Assembly (NCBI GenBank): GCA_013400115.1
Contig: VXBP01000353.1
Coordinates: 123,139-187,138, forward strand
Length of the DNA: 64,000 nucleotides
Source of the DNA: Rhinopomastus cyanomelas
Lineage: Eukaryota > Chordata > Aves > Bucerotiformes > Rhinopomastidae
Reading direction: 5' to 3'
The notes below the pieces were generated by a model, which searched no databases, was not told the origin of the DNA, and saw nothing but the letters and a program-made list of their open reading frames with translations. The translations under genes were made by a program, and so were the position numbers. Numbering within the stretch: the first letter of the stretch is position 1; the number at the start of each line of letters is the position of its first letter. Positions 22,661 through 35,192 of this stretch are shown in pieces.

Positions 22661-25218
22661 GTAAGTTAATTGGGAACGACCATCTGAAACCCTAAAATCC
22701 TGGCTAGAAGTTGTGAAGGATTGAGTGAACACAACAGTCCTTTGGCCATAAACCACTGACAAGTCTGAGACCAAGAGTGGATCAAGTTTCATTTAGATTC
22801 TTCTCTGAGGCATTAAGAAAGCAAGTGGGTTCCGTGCTGAACCTCATGACTCAACGGGAGGGTCTACCTAACAATTTCACATCTCTGGTCTCTATGCAGG
22901 TAATTCCAAGTAGATTCTAGCTGCATTTTCCCTTGGATACATACTCAGTGCAATATGTAACAGGACAATCTTTGCCATCAAACTCTGCTATTAAGTCATA
23001 GAAGTCACACTTTTACAAATTCTTTAAGTGATCTAAACTGCTCATCTGTGACAGTTGTGTTGTGAAAGGAGCCTTGTTAATTCATACAAATATTTTTATA
23101 ACTGCTTGCTGCTGTCTGTGCATCCAGCTGGAGTTGGCCTTTTCTTCTCCTTGTGCTTTATTCTCAGGTCTTGGGAGGTCTGATAAGGAGCCTTGCTTGG
23201 ATCACCTGTATGGGAGAAGATAACAGTGGCAAGTGAGAGGTTAAAACATGAATACGTATAACAAAAATCCTTTCATCTAGAATGTCTAGAACACATTAAG
23301 TAATTTCTTACTAGGGCTGCCATATAAGTACCCAGACAATCCTCTTTTTCTGGCACAATAATGGCATCTGCTGGACAGTAGATTAATTTTTAACTGTGAA
23401 TGATTTACAAAAAGAGTCTAGACTATATTGAGTACCTATTCACAAGGTTTGAGAAACACAAGTAACAAAAAATTTAACCCTAGTACACAACGTTCAAGAT
23501 TAAATTTTCATTTGCTTTCATTTCATTCATACACAGTTTTTAAAATCAACCTGAAGTATAATCGGGTTTTGGAGACAATGGATCATTATCTCACAGATAA
23601 TTAAGTTGCCTTTTAAATCTGAATCATCCATATACTCAGATTCAAGCCAAACCAGATAAAGTTAGTAACTCAAATGCCCACACTTTAGGATTTTGGGAGT
23701 ATCTTTTCTGCTATTTTTAAAAGCAGTCCTGAATTCTCTGTCTTTGAGTTGGAGTCAACGTGAGTAAAATAAGACACAACAGTATGAACACTGCATTCCC
23801 AACAGTGCCTTCTACGCATCCACACTGGCTACTGTAAGCTTCCGTGTTGAAAAGAAATACTTTGACAGAAAGGAGGTATGATACTGGTATTTTCACTTGT
23901 CCTTCTGCTTTTCTCTTCCCATTTTTTCTCTCCTGCTTGTCTCCCACCATTTTCTCTATCCATACACACTAACTAGTGACCGTTGCTGTCATATATGATA
24001 ACTACAACACCTAGTACTTTCCTGAAGTCAGGAGTTAAGTGCCTCCCCACACCCACTTTTTTCAGCACTCTGAAAACACCACATTAGTATTCCTCTCGTC
24101 TCGATTTCACGCAGTGGCGTGTCAGCACTCCTGAAGTTCTAGCCCTATTGATTTCCTTCAAATTGAATCATAAGAGAAGCTGATACTCCCTCCAGAAAAA
24201 ATGAAGTTTGGTAGCCAATCAATAGTTTTGGATCCTGAAAGCTCTGGAAATTGAGACAAGGCTGTAGTTTACACCTGAACACAGAAATGTGTGCTGTTAA
24301 CAGTCCACAGGAACAAAACTCTAACTTGTCTCTTATGTTACAAAGATTACAGATGCTGTCCCATTTAACTTACAGTATTTATGCCTTCAAAAATGCCCAT
24401 AATCACACTGTAACCATATCAGCAGCATAGAAAGGAGCGAGACTGGATTAAACCACACCAAACCAAAACACCCAGCACAACACCAAAAATCTTGACACTG
24501 ACACAGTCTGATCTTGAAACTAAGTTGGCTCTACTTTGCAGCTCAAAGACTGGTTATAGTCTACAGTCTCATTACAGACAGTGAGGCTCACAAAACTGAC
24601 ACATTAAAAAAGTCAGATAAAATCTTCCACAAAAAAAATAAATGCATTGAAAGGCAGTATTTCAAAAATCTGATCTTATATGAGTTTGGAGATTTCTGAA
24701 TATGGTGTTTACCTCTTTATTTATGAATAATTCAATCTTAAAAGAAGCATCTTACTCTAATGATAGGAATCACCAAGGTACCTTTAGCCTGTGCCAATAT
24801 CCTCTTTAAGCATGAAATTTATAACCTTTTTCCTGATAGCTTTATAGACAGAACAAGATTCATGTGTATGTGATTATATATTTTCCACAGAAGTACTTTG
24901 AGAAAATAAAAGCTGTAATATTTTACACTTGAACTATATTGATCACTTTTCATGTTTATGACTTTAAAATAGTTCAGAAAGATTTTAAAGGTGATGTCTT
25001 TCCACAATACCACACAGTATACCAACGCTGCGTGCACACTCCAGAACCACACCGTACTGTCTATTACACTGTGACATGGCTGTGTGAAGGTCTTTTACTC
25101 TCTGGGGTCATTACCCCACCAGTACAGCAAAACACAATTTAGGTATTGCCCTTCTACTTATAAGTTATAATCAGGGTGGATAGAAGAACGCAAGTCTGAT
25201 TGATCAGTAATCACTGGT

Positions 25219-25408
25219 GTTGAGGGTGACAGAGCACTGCAACAGGCTGCCCAGGGAGGTTGTGGAGTCTCCTTCTCTGGAGGTATTTAAAACCCACCTG
25301 GATGTATTCCTGTGCAATCTAGTCTAGGTGATCCTGCTCTGGCAGGGGGATTCAACTAGATGATCTTTCAAGATCCTTTCCAATCCCTAATGTTCTGTGA
25401 TTCAGTGA
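25219..25408 (+). mobile_element. CR1 LINE 3' fragment
   Basis: GGTGACAGAGCACTGCAACA, CTGCCCAGGGAGGTTGTGG, the GGTATTTAAAACCCACCTGG block and a TTCTGTGATTCAGTGA end. Confidence 0.93.
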
Positions 25409-25452
25409 AAATCTACATTCCCCTCTAGCTACAGCATTATGTTACCTATTTG

Positions 25453-27507
25453 GCGTCTGCTTCTCTAAGATTTTAGATCATCAGCATTCTTCCCAGCACG
25501 CCTGTTAGTTCAGTAACATAATGCTGTTGTGTCCTGAAATGAGAAAGAATGAGATACATCAATCTAAAGTGGCTTAATTTCAGTACAAGAGACTACACTT
25601 TGTCTCCAGAAACATCTCTAAGTCTAACTAGTATTAGTTAACTTTTTCCTTTTCAAATTTTTCCATAGTAAGGAGTCATCACGTTTACATAACTTTAATA
25701 AGGAATTTATTGCCGTGCTGGGTGGTGTCATGCTCATTATCTTCCGAGGTCCCTTCCGATCCCAAGTGTTCTGTGATGCTGCGATGCCACCAGCCCTCCC
25801 AAGCTGCAGTGCTTTTGCTTTGCTGCAGCTGTGGCCAGGAGAGGGCATTTTAGGACTGGGTTATGTGACTACAAAAAGCAACGACCAGCATTCCTGTCGC
25901 AAACAGGAGTTCGCTCGATGTTAGGTGAGTTCTTATTTTGAGATGTTTAATAAATATTTGGGTATAAATCTCAGTATTTTAAACACAAATACCAAATCCA
26001 AAGTATTTAAGTAAAATGACGAATGTGACATCTATTCTATTGAAAGTTGTTTTCAAACTTGTGTGTTGGTTGTGTGTGCACTGAACCACCTTAAAAATCA
26101 CATTTAGGCAGTTAAATAGGCACATTAATATGCGATATAGGGTAGATTTACAAAGCAGGGGGGAAATCTGCATGGAAGTCGGTGGCTGAAAGATTTCATG
26201 TCAGTGAGTTAAAACGTTCATTTCAGCAATATTAACCATGTAATTACAAGTTCTTTACTTAAATTGTGATACTACTTATCAGATTAAAACTAGTTTCACA
26301 TACTGGCTGATTAAAACCACTTCATAAGTTTATATTTTCTTAAATGATACAGTTCTTCAGTAAAATCTTTTGAGTTTCAGATGTGGTTCTTTAAAATCAC
26401 CTGAAAATCTTGTTGAAGAAATATGATAATGTTTAATTCCCCAGTTCCTGCAAGTCGGCACAAATGGAAACAAGTCCTAAAAGTTCAGCTTTACTGGATG
26501 GTTTTAAAAGGTGTGCACTCAAATCTGCCTAACCACATGTTCAGTTACGCCAGCTGGGCTTCTCAAATGAGAATATCCAGTTACGTGCCTTGATTTGCTG
26601 TTATAGTTCTCCTAATGGTGCTTGTGCAGCTTTAAACAGCCTGTATGGAGTCTCAAGCCACAGACCCAGCAGCGTCAGATACCACTGTGCCCGACTTAAC
26701 TGCTTCTTCAGGTTACAGAGTTTCTGTTTGTAAGAGTGAACGCCAGAGCTTCCACTGCAGCTTCCACGAGGTCATACAGAGAGAGACTTTACAAATGAAG
26801 TGATCCGTGTGCTCTCAGTGTACAAGGATGCCGTCTATTTAGCCATGGAGGGTGTTCATTATATCCTTTCTTAGCCATCTAAGGCACACAATTTGTAAGA
26901 CAACCAACTTCTCTCTTCATCTTCCTCTGCATGACAAGACACTCTGTCTAGAGCACACAGTCAGGATCATTCACAGCTTAAGGAATGGTACTGCACACGA
27001 GTTCCCACATGCAAAGTATTATCTTGGGGAAGAACAGAATTCAAGTTGCAAATCTTTCCAATTCAAGGAAATAATTTGGTTCCCCCCACTCCCCATCTAC
27101 TTTTTGGAAGAGAAGCAACAAAATATTTCAAATTTCCTTCATACTAGCAACTTAAATCACCATTAAATATCACATGAGCAGCACCCCTCTGGGGAGACAG
27201 GAGGCTCTGGAACTGTAATGACTGTGTGCTGACCACAGTTCCTCTGCTAGATGGCAATTATTTGGTGAGGTGAAAGTAGCTATGTAAGAAAAGTGCAGGC
27301 TAAGTCTACAAATTTCCGCATAGTTTACTACCAAGAACCTGAAAAACCCATTTCCATGTAAATCTGTCACGAAATAATACTACTTCTGGCAAGGCACACT
27401 CCTGAGGGAAATTCCCAGTCAAATGAGCAGAGTGATACTGATCTACTGAAAATTGTAATAATGACAGAAGAAAATAAAACACTAAAAAGTGAAATGGCTA
27501 CTCAAAG
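25453..27507. repeat. Tandem 2.05 kb duplication, copy 1
   Basis: This segment is repeated almost base for base at 27,510-29,556, directly after a two-base N gap. The copies differ by a few substitutions and three small indels (5 and 6 bases near 25,580-25,630; 3 bases near 26,940). Both share an old CR1 3' end, the same short frames and the same AT-rich spacer. No gene is recognised inside. The unique left flank joins copy 1 at 25,452/25,453. See copy 2 for interpretation. Confidence 0.97.
25710..25785 (+). mobile_element. Old CR1 LINE 3'-end scrap inside duplicated unit, copy 1
   Basis: CTTCCGAGGTCCCTTCCGAT followed by GTGTTCTGTGATGCTGCGAT is a decayed CR1 terminus. The same scrap is present in copy 2. 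Confidence 0.6.
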
Positions 27508-27509
27508 NN
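27508..27509. other. Assembly gap (two Ns)
   Basis: Two N bases separate the end of copy 1 from the start of copy 2. They are the only ambiguous bases I noticed in the window. Confidence 1.
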
Positions 27510-29556
27510 GCGTCTGCTTCTCTAAGATTTTAGATCATCAGCATTCTTCCCAGCACGCCTGTTAGTTCAGTAACATAATGCTGTTGTGTCCTGAAATGAG
27601 AAAGAATGAGATACATCAAAGTGGCTTAATTTCAGTACAAGAAACTACACTTTGTCTCCAGAAACATCTCTGACTAGTATTAGTTAACTTTTTCCTTTTT
27701 AAATTTTTCCATAGTAAGGAGTCATCACGTTTACATAACTTTAATAAGGAATTTATTGCCGTGCTGGGTGGTGTCATGCTCATTATCTTCCGAGGTCCCT
27801 TCCGATCCCTAGTGTTCTGTGATGCTGCGATGCCACCAGCCCTCCCAAGCTGCAGTGCTTTTGCTTTGCTGCAGCTGTGGCCAGGAGAGGGCATTTTAGG
27901 ACTGGGTTATGTGACTACAAAAAGCAACGACCAGCATTCCTGTCGCAAACAGGAGTTCGCTCGATGTTAGGTGAGTTCTTATTTTGAGATGTTTAATAAA
28001 TATTTGGGTATAAATCTCAGTATTTTAAACACAAATACCAAATCCAAAGTATTTAAGTAAAATGACGAATGTGACATCTATTCTATTGAAAGTTGTTTTC
28101 AAACTTGTGTGTTGGTTGTGTGTGCACTGAACCACCTTAAAAATCACATTTAGGCAGTTAAATAGGCACATTAATATGCGATATAGGGTAGATTTACAAA
28201 GCAGGGGGGAAATCTGCATGGAAGTCGGTGGCTGAAAGATTTCATGTCAGTGAGTTAAAACGTTCATTTCAGCAATATTAACCATGTAATTACAAGTTCT
28301 TTACTTAAATTGCGATACTACTTATCAGATTAAATCTAGTTTCACATACTGGCTGATTAAAACCACTTCATAAGTTTATATTTTCTTAAATGATACAGTT
28401 CTTCAGTAAAATCTTTTGAGTTTCAGATGTGGTTCTTTAAAATCACCTGAAAATCTTGTTGAAGAAATATGATAATGTTTAATTCCCCAGTTCCTGCAAG
28501 TCGGCACAAATGGAAACAAGTCCTAAAAGTTCAGCTTTACTGGATGGTTTTAAAAGGTGTGCACTCAAATCTGCCTAACCACATGTTCAGTTACGCCAGC
28601 TGGGCTTCTCAAATGAGAATATCCAGTTACGTGCCTTGATTTGCTGTTATAGTTCTCCTAATGGTGCTTGTGCAGCTTTAAACAGCCTGCATGGAGTCTC
28701 AAGCCACAGACCCAGCAGCGTCAGATACCACTGTGCCCGACTTAACTGCTTCTTCAGGTTACAGAGTTTCTGTTTGTAAGAGTGAACGCCAGAGCTTCCA
28801 CTGCAGCTTCCACGAGGTCATACAGAGAGAGACTTTACAAATGAAGTGATCCGTGTGCTCTCAGTGTACAAGGATGCCGTCTATTTAGCCATGGAGGGTG
28901 TTCATTATATCCTTTCTTAGCCATCTAAGGCACAGAATTTGTAAGACAACCAACTTCTCTCTTCATCTTCCTCTGCATGAGCTCTGTGTGCTCTGTCTAG
29001 AGCACACAGTCAGGATCATTCACAGCTTAAGCAATGGTACTGCACACGAGTTCCCACATGCAAAGTATTATCTTGGGGAAGAACAGAATTCAAGTTGCAA
29101 ATCTTTCCAATTCAAGGAAATAATTTGGTTCCCCCCACTCCCCATCTACTTTTTGGAAGAGAAGCAACAAAATATTTCAAATTTCCTTCATACTAGCAAC
29201 TTAAATCACCATTAAATATCACATGAGCAGCACCCCTCTGGGGAGACAGGAGGCTCTGGAACTGTAATGACTGTGTGCTGACCACAGTTCCTCTGCTAGA
29301 TGGCAATTATTTGGTGAGGTGAAAGTAGCTATGTAAGAAAAGTGCAGGCTAAGTCTACAAATTTCCGCATAGTTTACTACCAAGAACCTGAAAAACCCAT
29401 TTCCATGTAAATCTGTCACGAAATAATACTACTTCTGGCAAGGCACACTCCTGAGGGAAATTCCCAGTCAAATGAGCAGAGTGATACTGATCTACTGAAA
29501 ATTGTAATAATGACAGAAGAAAATAAAACACTAAAAAGTGAAATGGCTACTCAAAG
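27510..29556. repeat. Tandem 2.05 kb duplication, copy 2 (likely false duplication)
   Basis: Copy 2 begins at the first base after the N gap and ends where unique sequence resumes (TTATCCATG at 29,557). A repeat unit whose boundaries coincide exactly with a scaffold gap, with allele-like divergence, is typical of two haplotype contigs placed side by side. A true recent tandem duplication is the alternative but would not need the gap to sit at the junction. Confidence 0.95.
27756..27831 (+). mobile_element. Old CR1 LINE 3'-end scrap inside duplicated unit, copy 2
   Basis: Counterpart of the copy 1 scrap, with CCCTAGTGTTC in place of CCCAAGTGTTC; one of the allele-like differences between the two units. 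Confidence 0.6.
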
Positions 29557-32500
29557 TTATCCATGCCTGGTTTGGGGGGAAAGGTGAAAAGAGGAGGGGA
29601 AAAAATACCAAACCAAAGCAAAACACATCAAAAAAAACTACCCATCAGGCTTTTTTTTCCTCAGGGTGATCTGATAAATGAAATATCTGACTAAGGTCAC
29701 CTCCAGACTTCACCTCAACATCTACCAATGTTTTCATACTATGCCTACAACATGCCCTTAAATCATCAGCACAGAAAACAGAATATGGATTTTCAGTCAC
29801 TTCAGGTGACAAGAGACCATGAAGTTCAAAGCACTAGAGGAAATACTGGTTTTGTGAAGCTAAAACCTAGAAAGACTACTGTGGTGGGAGCTCAATTCAC
29901 ATCTAATGCAGCTTTCCTCTTGGCTATGTATCTCATCCTCCTGCCCACACTGGCATCACAATAGAAAAGATCAAGACACTCCCATTTAGATCACATCTGT
30001 ATTTTGTTCCAAATGTCTTATAACTCACTCCTTTAAACACACCAACTTTCTTCACTACCTCCTGGTGTTTGTGGTCCTCTCAGCACTCAAGGTCATCCTT
30101 CCCAGCTTTATAATTACAAGACTATTGGAGAGCTTGCACATCATAGCAATGGTCAGAGTGCTCTGGTGTGAGAGGAGAGGTACTTGTTCCCATCAGCCAA
30201 ATTTCAGGGGATGAAAGGAGGGTGGACACCAGGCTCTTGCTTACACTATATGTAAGGAGGAGGGGAAGCAGTTACTAGGGATGTGTGGAGCTGGAGGTCT
30301 GAGATTCAACAAGGAATATGCCTGCCCAGCTCTGCAGAGAGTGTTGGCAGATGAGTGATTCTAGGGTTTCCCCTTGAATTGTGTTTTGTTTGATTAGATA
30401 AATTTACACTGAAATAAAGTATCTTCTGCAGTCCAGCTCGCAAATGATTTGAGTGCACGGTTATTTGAAAGAGCCCTGACAGCCTTCCAGGGTTCATCCC
30501 ACAAGGTGACAAATAAGTCTGTGTAAAGTTTGTGTCCTCTAAGAGAGTGCACTCGGATGAATCAATGAGATCCTACTTCTCAGCAATGAATAAGAAAGTG
30601 TTCTTGCCATGAGGGTCATCATTCTAACAATTTCAGCAGAGGATGCTGTCACTACCAGATTCAAGAGGAAATTTAAACTATCCTGTTTTGATCCACAAAC
30701 ATTGCCCCATTCCATGGCAAGGAGGCAGAGGAACAAAGCAAATGAGGAATCTCCAGTACCTTGTGAGGAAATACATGAACAAAGTAAAACTGGAAAGTAC
30801 AAAGATATTACATTAATACAAGATAGGCTAAAAAGTCTTGTATTTATTAAATGAGTCACATTTGCTGGCAGTCTCCCACGTAAGTGGTGAGGCCCAGGAC
30901 TGTTTACCTCATAAGATAGTGAGCAGATAAGACTGTGATGACTAAAGATATAAAATGAGGTAGCGGCAAGGGGCTGTTACAAGCAGCCAGGCTCAGTGTA
31001 ATGAAAAAAAAAGAACATAGATAGCCTATGCAGGCACTGAGTACACATTGGTTCCAGGACTGAGTGTGTTCACCAACCTGGCAGTGGTACTCCAGGTCTA
31101 TAGGAATACACAGAACTCTAGTTAGACTGTTCCTCGTTGAGCAGGAATATTCTTTTTTATTAAATGTAGCATTGGGGCACTGAAAAAGACAGAAAATGTC
31201 AAACATGTAAACCCAAAGCAGCAAAATCATGCCAGCACAGCAGCAATTCTGTATACAATTACTGTGGCATATTACAGGTTTGGTAGCTGAATCAGCACAG
31301 CTTTAGAATGGAAACTCACAAGATATAAAACAGCATAAACCTTATTTGCTATCCCACATCACTTATTTTCTAGAGCTATAGACGTCTGTTAGTGAAGACA
31401 TCTGAAGGACATGATCTTAGATGGAGGGGTTTGTTCCATGGAGTGCTTTAAATTTAACGTCTTAGCTTTTTGGTTTTCCATTTTAAGAATCACAAGAGCC
31501 GCACACTAGAATTTCTTGCTGTGTTGTGATGGGACCTTTTTTCTCAATCATTTGATATTTTTTCAAAAAATGGGGAAAACATGGTTTGTGGGGTTTTTTA
31601 TGTAAGAGGTGTACACCTCTGAAAAAGTCACACTGTTAATGTTCCAAGAAGGTGTGACTTTCACCATATCAATGTAGCCCTTGTTGTAGGTAATACAAAA
31701 CCATTTACAAATAATCTTTAAAAAACCCTATAAAAACTGTATTTTTTTTCCAACATAGATCAAAGTATGCTTAGCAGTAGACAGAGAAAAAGTTTCTCCT
31801 TGATGTAAACTACTACTTGCTAATAAGCTTTCCCTGAATGAGCCAGAGAATTTGTGATCAAATCCATTTACATGAACGGTTATTAATATAAAATTAAAAA
31901 TAATCAGAACCTGGAGATTCAAGCCTGAAATATTTTTTTTTTAAAAAACCAACAACCAATGAACAACACACCAGAAAACAAAAGACTGAGTGTAGCTATA
32001 GCTAAGCAGCTTCAAAGGTTATAGCTTTGCTTTCACACCAAAAAAACAGCTCATATATGTAAGGCTCAAACAAACAAGGTTCCTTAATATAGCAGAAGAA
32101 GCTGTCATGTTGCTAGTTTGTCTTGCCCAAGAGTCATCTTTTCTTTTCTTTGAGTCACAAAATAATGACCTTCTTTCCAGTTAGTGTGAACTGTTGTCTA
32201 TATTCACCTGCTACATCTTTCTGCTGGTGATCCCTGGCTTGATACATGCTGGCCAAGCTGACTCACTTTCAGAACTCTCTCATTTCACCTGAGGAGGTGT
32301 GAAAATGCCCATAGAAGGGCATTACCTGAAACACTGAGTCTGACTTTACAGAACTGTTTTTCCCTGCTGAATTTCACAGATACCAGTCAAAACAGCAATG
32401 GCATTAAAACTAGTTTCAGTACAGCAATTCTTTATAGTTATGCCTGATGGTAACAGCAAAAGAAAAAGCAAACCTCCCAGCAGTACAAAAATCACATGAC

Positions 32501-33162
32501 TCTTCAAGAGCAGTCTAGAGTTTTTACTAAAGGACTATATTTTATGTAACAGAAGCCAAAACCAGCTTGACTTTACTTTTCCAAGTAATCTGTTCTTTTT
32601 TCAGCATATATTTGTCATCTTTTCCATGGGTTGGGTTTCTTTTAAACAACAAAAACCAATATAGTATCTGACTTAAATCACATGGGGTTTGGGTACAAAC
32701 ATTATAGCCAAAAAGGCATTTTAAGTAATTATTTTTAATGCAACTAAAAAAATTAGTGCAAACTATTATTGTGTTATTATTACAGTTGAAGAGGAGTTCA
32801 CTATCCTAGCTCAATTTCCAGAAACTGCAGGTAGTAGGACAAAGACTGCAGTACATATATACCATCTTAGGAAGCCTAATCTGAAATCCAACATGCTCCT
32901 TCATTCAAGAAGCATCCACATTTACCAATGAATGGTTCTAAACTAGAAAACACCCAACCCAGCGTTTTGACGTACAAGTACCCAGAACACAGTCTTCAAA
33001 ACTCCTGCCTAAATGACTTTCCTCCAGTAAATGTTTTCCATGGTGCTCTGGTTTGGTTTCTGCTCATATCCAAACTATGAACCAGCATGGCAAAGCAAGC
33101 CAAGAGTATCAGCCCTTATGGAGATAATCAGTCATGAAGTTTACCTTTATTGACTTTCCTGT

Positions 33163-33225
33163 CAAGGCCAGGTTGTCCCTGTCTATGGCATGGGGGGGTC
33201 AGAACTAGATGATCTACTTCTGCTA
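33163..33225 (+). mobile_element. Degenerate CR1 LINE 3' scrap
   Basis: CAAGGCCAGGTTGTCCCTG, GGCATGGGGGGGTCAGAACT and AGATGATCTACTTC resemble the older CR1 3' end; no octamer remains. Confidence 0.55.
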
Positions 33226-34519
33226 CAAACTTATGAACTTTTTGTTCCACATTGCATAGCCTCAGAGACCAAGTGCAGGGAATCTCCTGCCATGATTCAC
33301 AGACAGGCTTTCTCTTTGGACTTGGTGAGGAAGACATTCTGTTGGCAAAAGCATTGCAGATTGGCACATTTCCTCCTGATTTTTGGCTGACATACTGTTC
33401 CTTTGGTATATGTTCATGTTTGGTTCTGTTTGGACTCTGTCCTGTCTCTCTGCCTCAGCAATTTGAAGCCATAAGACTACCCTTCCTTTTAAGAAGGCAT
33501 AAATTATGTGGTTGGAAGATTCTACTACTGCCTGGAGGATGTTGTTTCGTCATGGGCATTACTGTTTCTCACAGACCACAGACTGGTTTTCTACATTCCC
33601 ATTATCACAATCCTGTATGATTATGGTTGTTTTCATTTGCTTTATGCTATCATGTATTTCGTAAAACAGAACCTGTTCTTCATTAAAAAAAGAATTACAT
33701 CAGTTTGTTTAGGCAGATAAAAGAGAATTGTTCAATTTCTTCCTAATTCTAATCTCTTAATACAGTATCACACTCACACAACAACTAATTGTACTGAACT
33801 GCCCAGTACAACAAGAGAAAACCATGAAACTGAACCCAAAATCTAAGTTAGTTCCATGCTCTGTCACAGGCTTACATTAAAACCTTCAATGAGCCATTTA
33901 AGTCACTTCCCTCAGCTCTCTTTCAGGATGGTGTCTTACTTTCTCACAGCACTGATAAGGCAAAGCTGCATCTCTGTAGGCTGATTACCTACTACAATCA
34001 CTCTGGTTTTTTCTAATACCCTGCATGACAGATATTATCAAAGCACAGCAGTCCAGCTTTCAAAATAAAGCCTCTAAGACAGTGTGATATTCATAGAAGA
34101 CATGAACTCATGTTATTTCCAGACTTGAGTGTAAGATAAAAGGGGCATTAAAATGTTGGTGCTGTGTAATTTAAAGACATGCTGGTAATTACACTACAAG
34201 CTTGCAAGTGTACAGAATAAAAAATAAATTATTAAAACTATTTGCAGCTAGATGCATGAGCAATAGGGAAGAGTTCAATCACATTTGTGATTGTAGCTTT
34301 ATAATTTCTGAACTTTGCACACACATAGACAATATCAATGTTTAATTTATTATTTTTTGAAGACAGACATACCTAGTTGTTGTGAAATTCCCTGGGTGCA
34401 TGAAATCCTACCACACTTCTCACAAACTGTGAACAAAACTCAAAGCTCGGCAGGATTTCTTTCAAATTAGGGTTCCTTCTCCTTTGCATGAGATTGAGAT
34501 GGAGAAACAGAGTAAGAAC

Positions 34520-35192
34520 AACACTGAGAAGAGCCTGGCTCCATCCTCCTGACACTCACCCTTCACATATTTATAAACATTAATGAGGTCACCCCTCAGT
34601 CTCCTCCAAGCTAAAGAGACCCAGCTCCCTCAGCCTCTCCTCATAAGGGAGATGCTCCACTTCATCATCTTTTTGGCTCTGTGGTGAACTCTCCCTAGCA
34701 GTTCTGCATCCTTCTTGAACTGAGGGGCCCAGAACTGGATGCAATACTCCAGATGTGGTCTCACCAGGGCAGAGCAGAATGGGAGGAGAACCTCTCTCGA
34801 TCAGCTAACTACCACCCTTCTGATCCACCCCAGGATGCTGCTGGCCCTCTTGGCCACAAGAGCACACTGCTGGCTCATGGCCATCCTGCTGTCCACCAGG
34901 ACCCCCAGGTCCCTTTCTCCTACACTGCTCTCCAACAGGTCAGTCCCCAGCCTATACTGGTACCTGGGTTTGTTCTTGCACAGATGCCAGAATCCACACT
35001 TGCCCTTGATATAGTTCATTAAATTTCTCCCTGCCCAGCTCTCCAGCTTGTCCAGGTCCCACTGAATGGCAGGACTTGCTGGTGTGTCGGCCACTCCTTC
35101 CAGCTTTGTGTCATCAGCAAACTTTATGACAGTGCATCCTCATCCAAGTCATTAATCAATAGATTGAATAGTACTGGTCCCAGTACTGAACC
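34520..35192 (-). mobile_element. CR1 LINE fragment lacking its 3' end
   Basis: Read in reverse complement it carries GAAGAGCCTGGCTCCATCCT, CACCCCTCAGTCTCC, GGGGCCCAGAACTGGATGCA, GAACCCCCAGGTCC-like and TCATCAGCAAACTT blocks. The last 250 or so bases of a normal CR1 are absent at the left edge, which is unusual for an element that is normally truncated at 5'. Confidence 0.9.

Noticed and set aside
25453..29556. Genuine recent tandem segmental duplication
   Set aside because: The unit boundary coincides exactly with the NN gap and the divergence looks allelic, so an assembly artefact is the simpler reading.
30539..31230. Two minus-strand frames of 106 and 108 codons
   Set aside because: No recognisable domains, no start or splice context, and length is within chance expectation for 64 kb.
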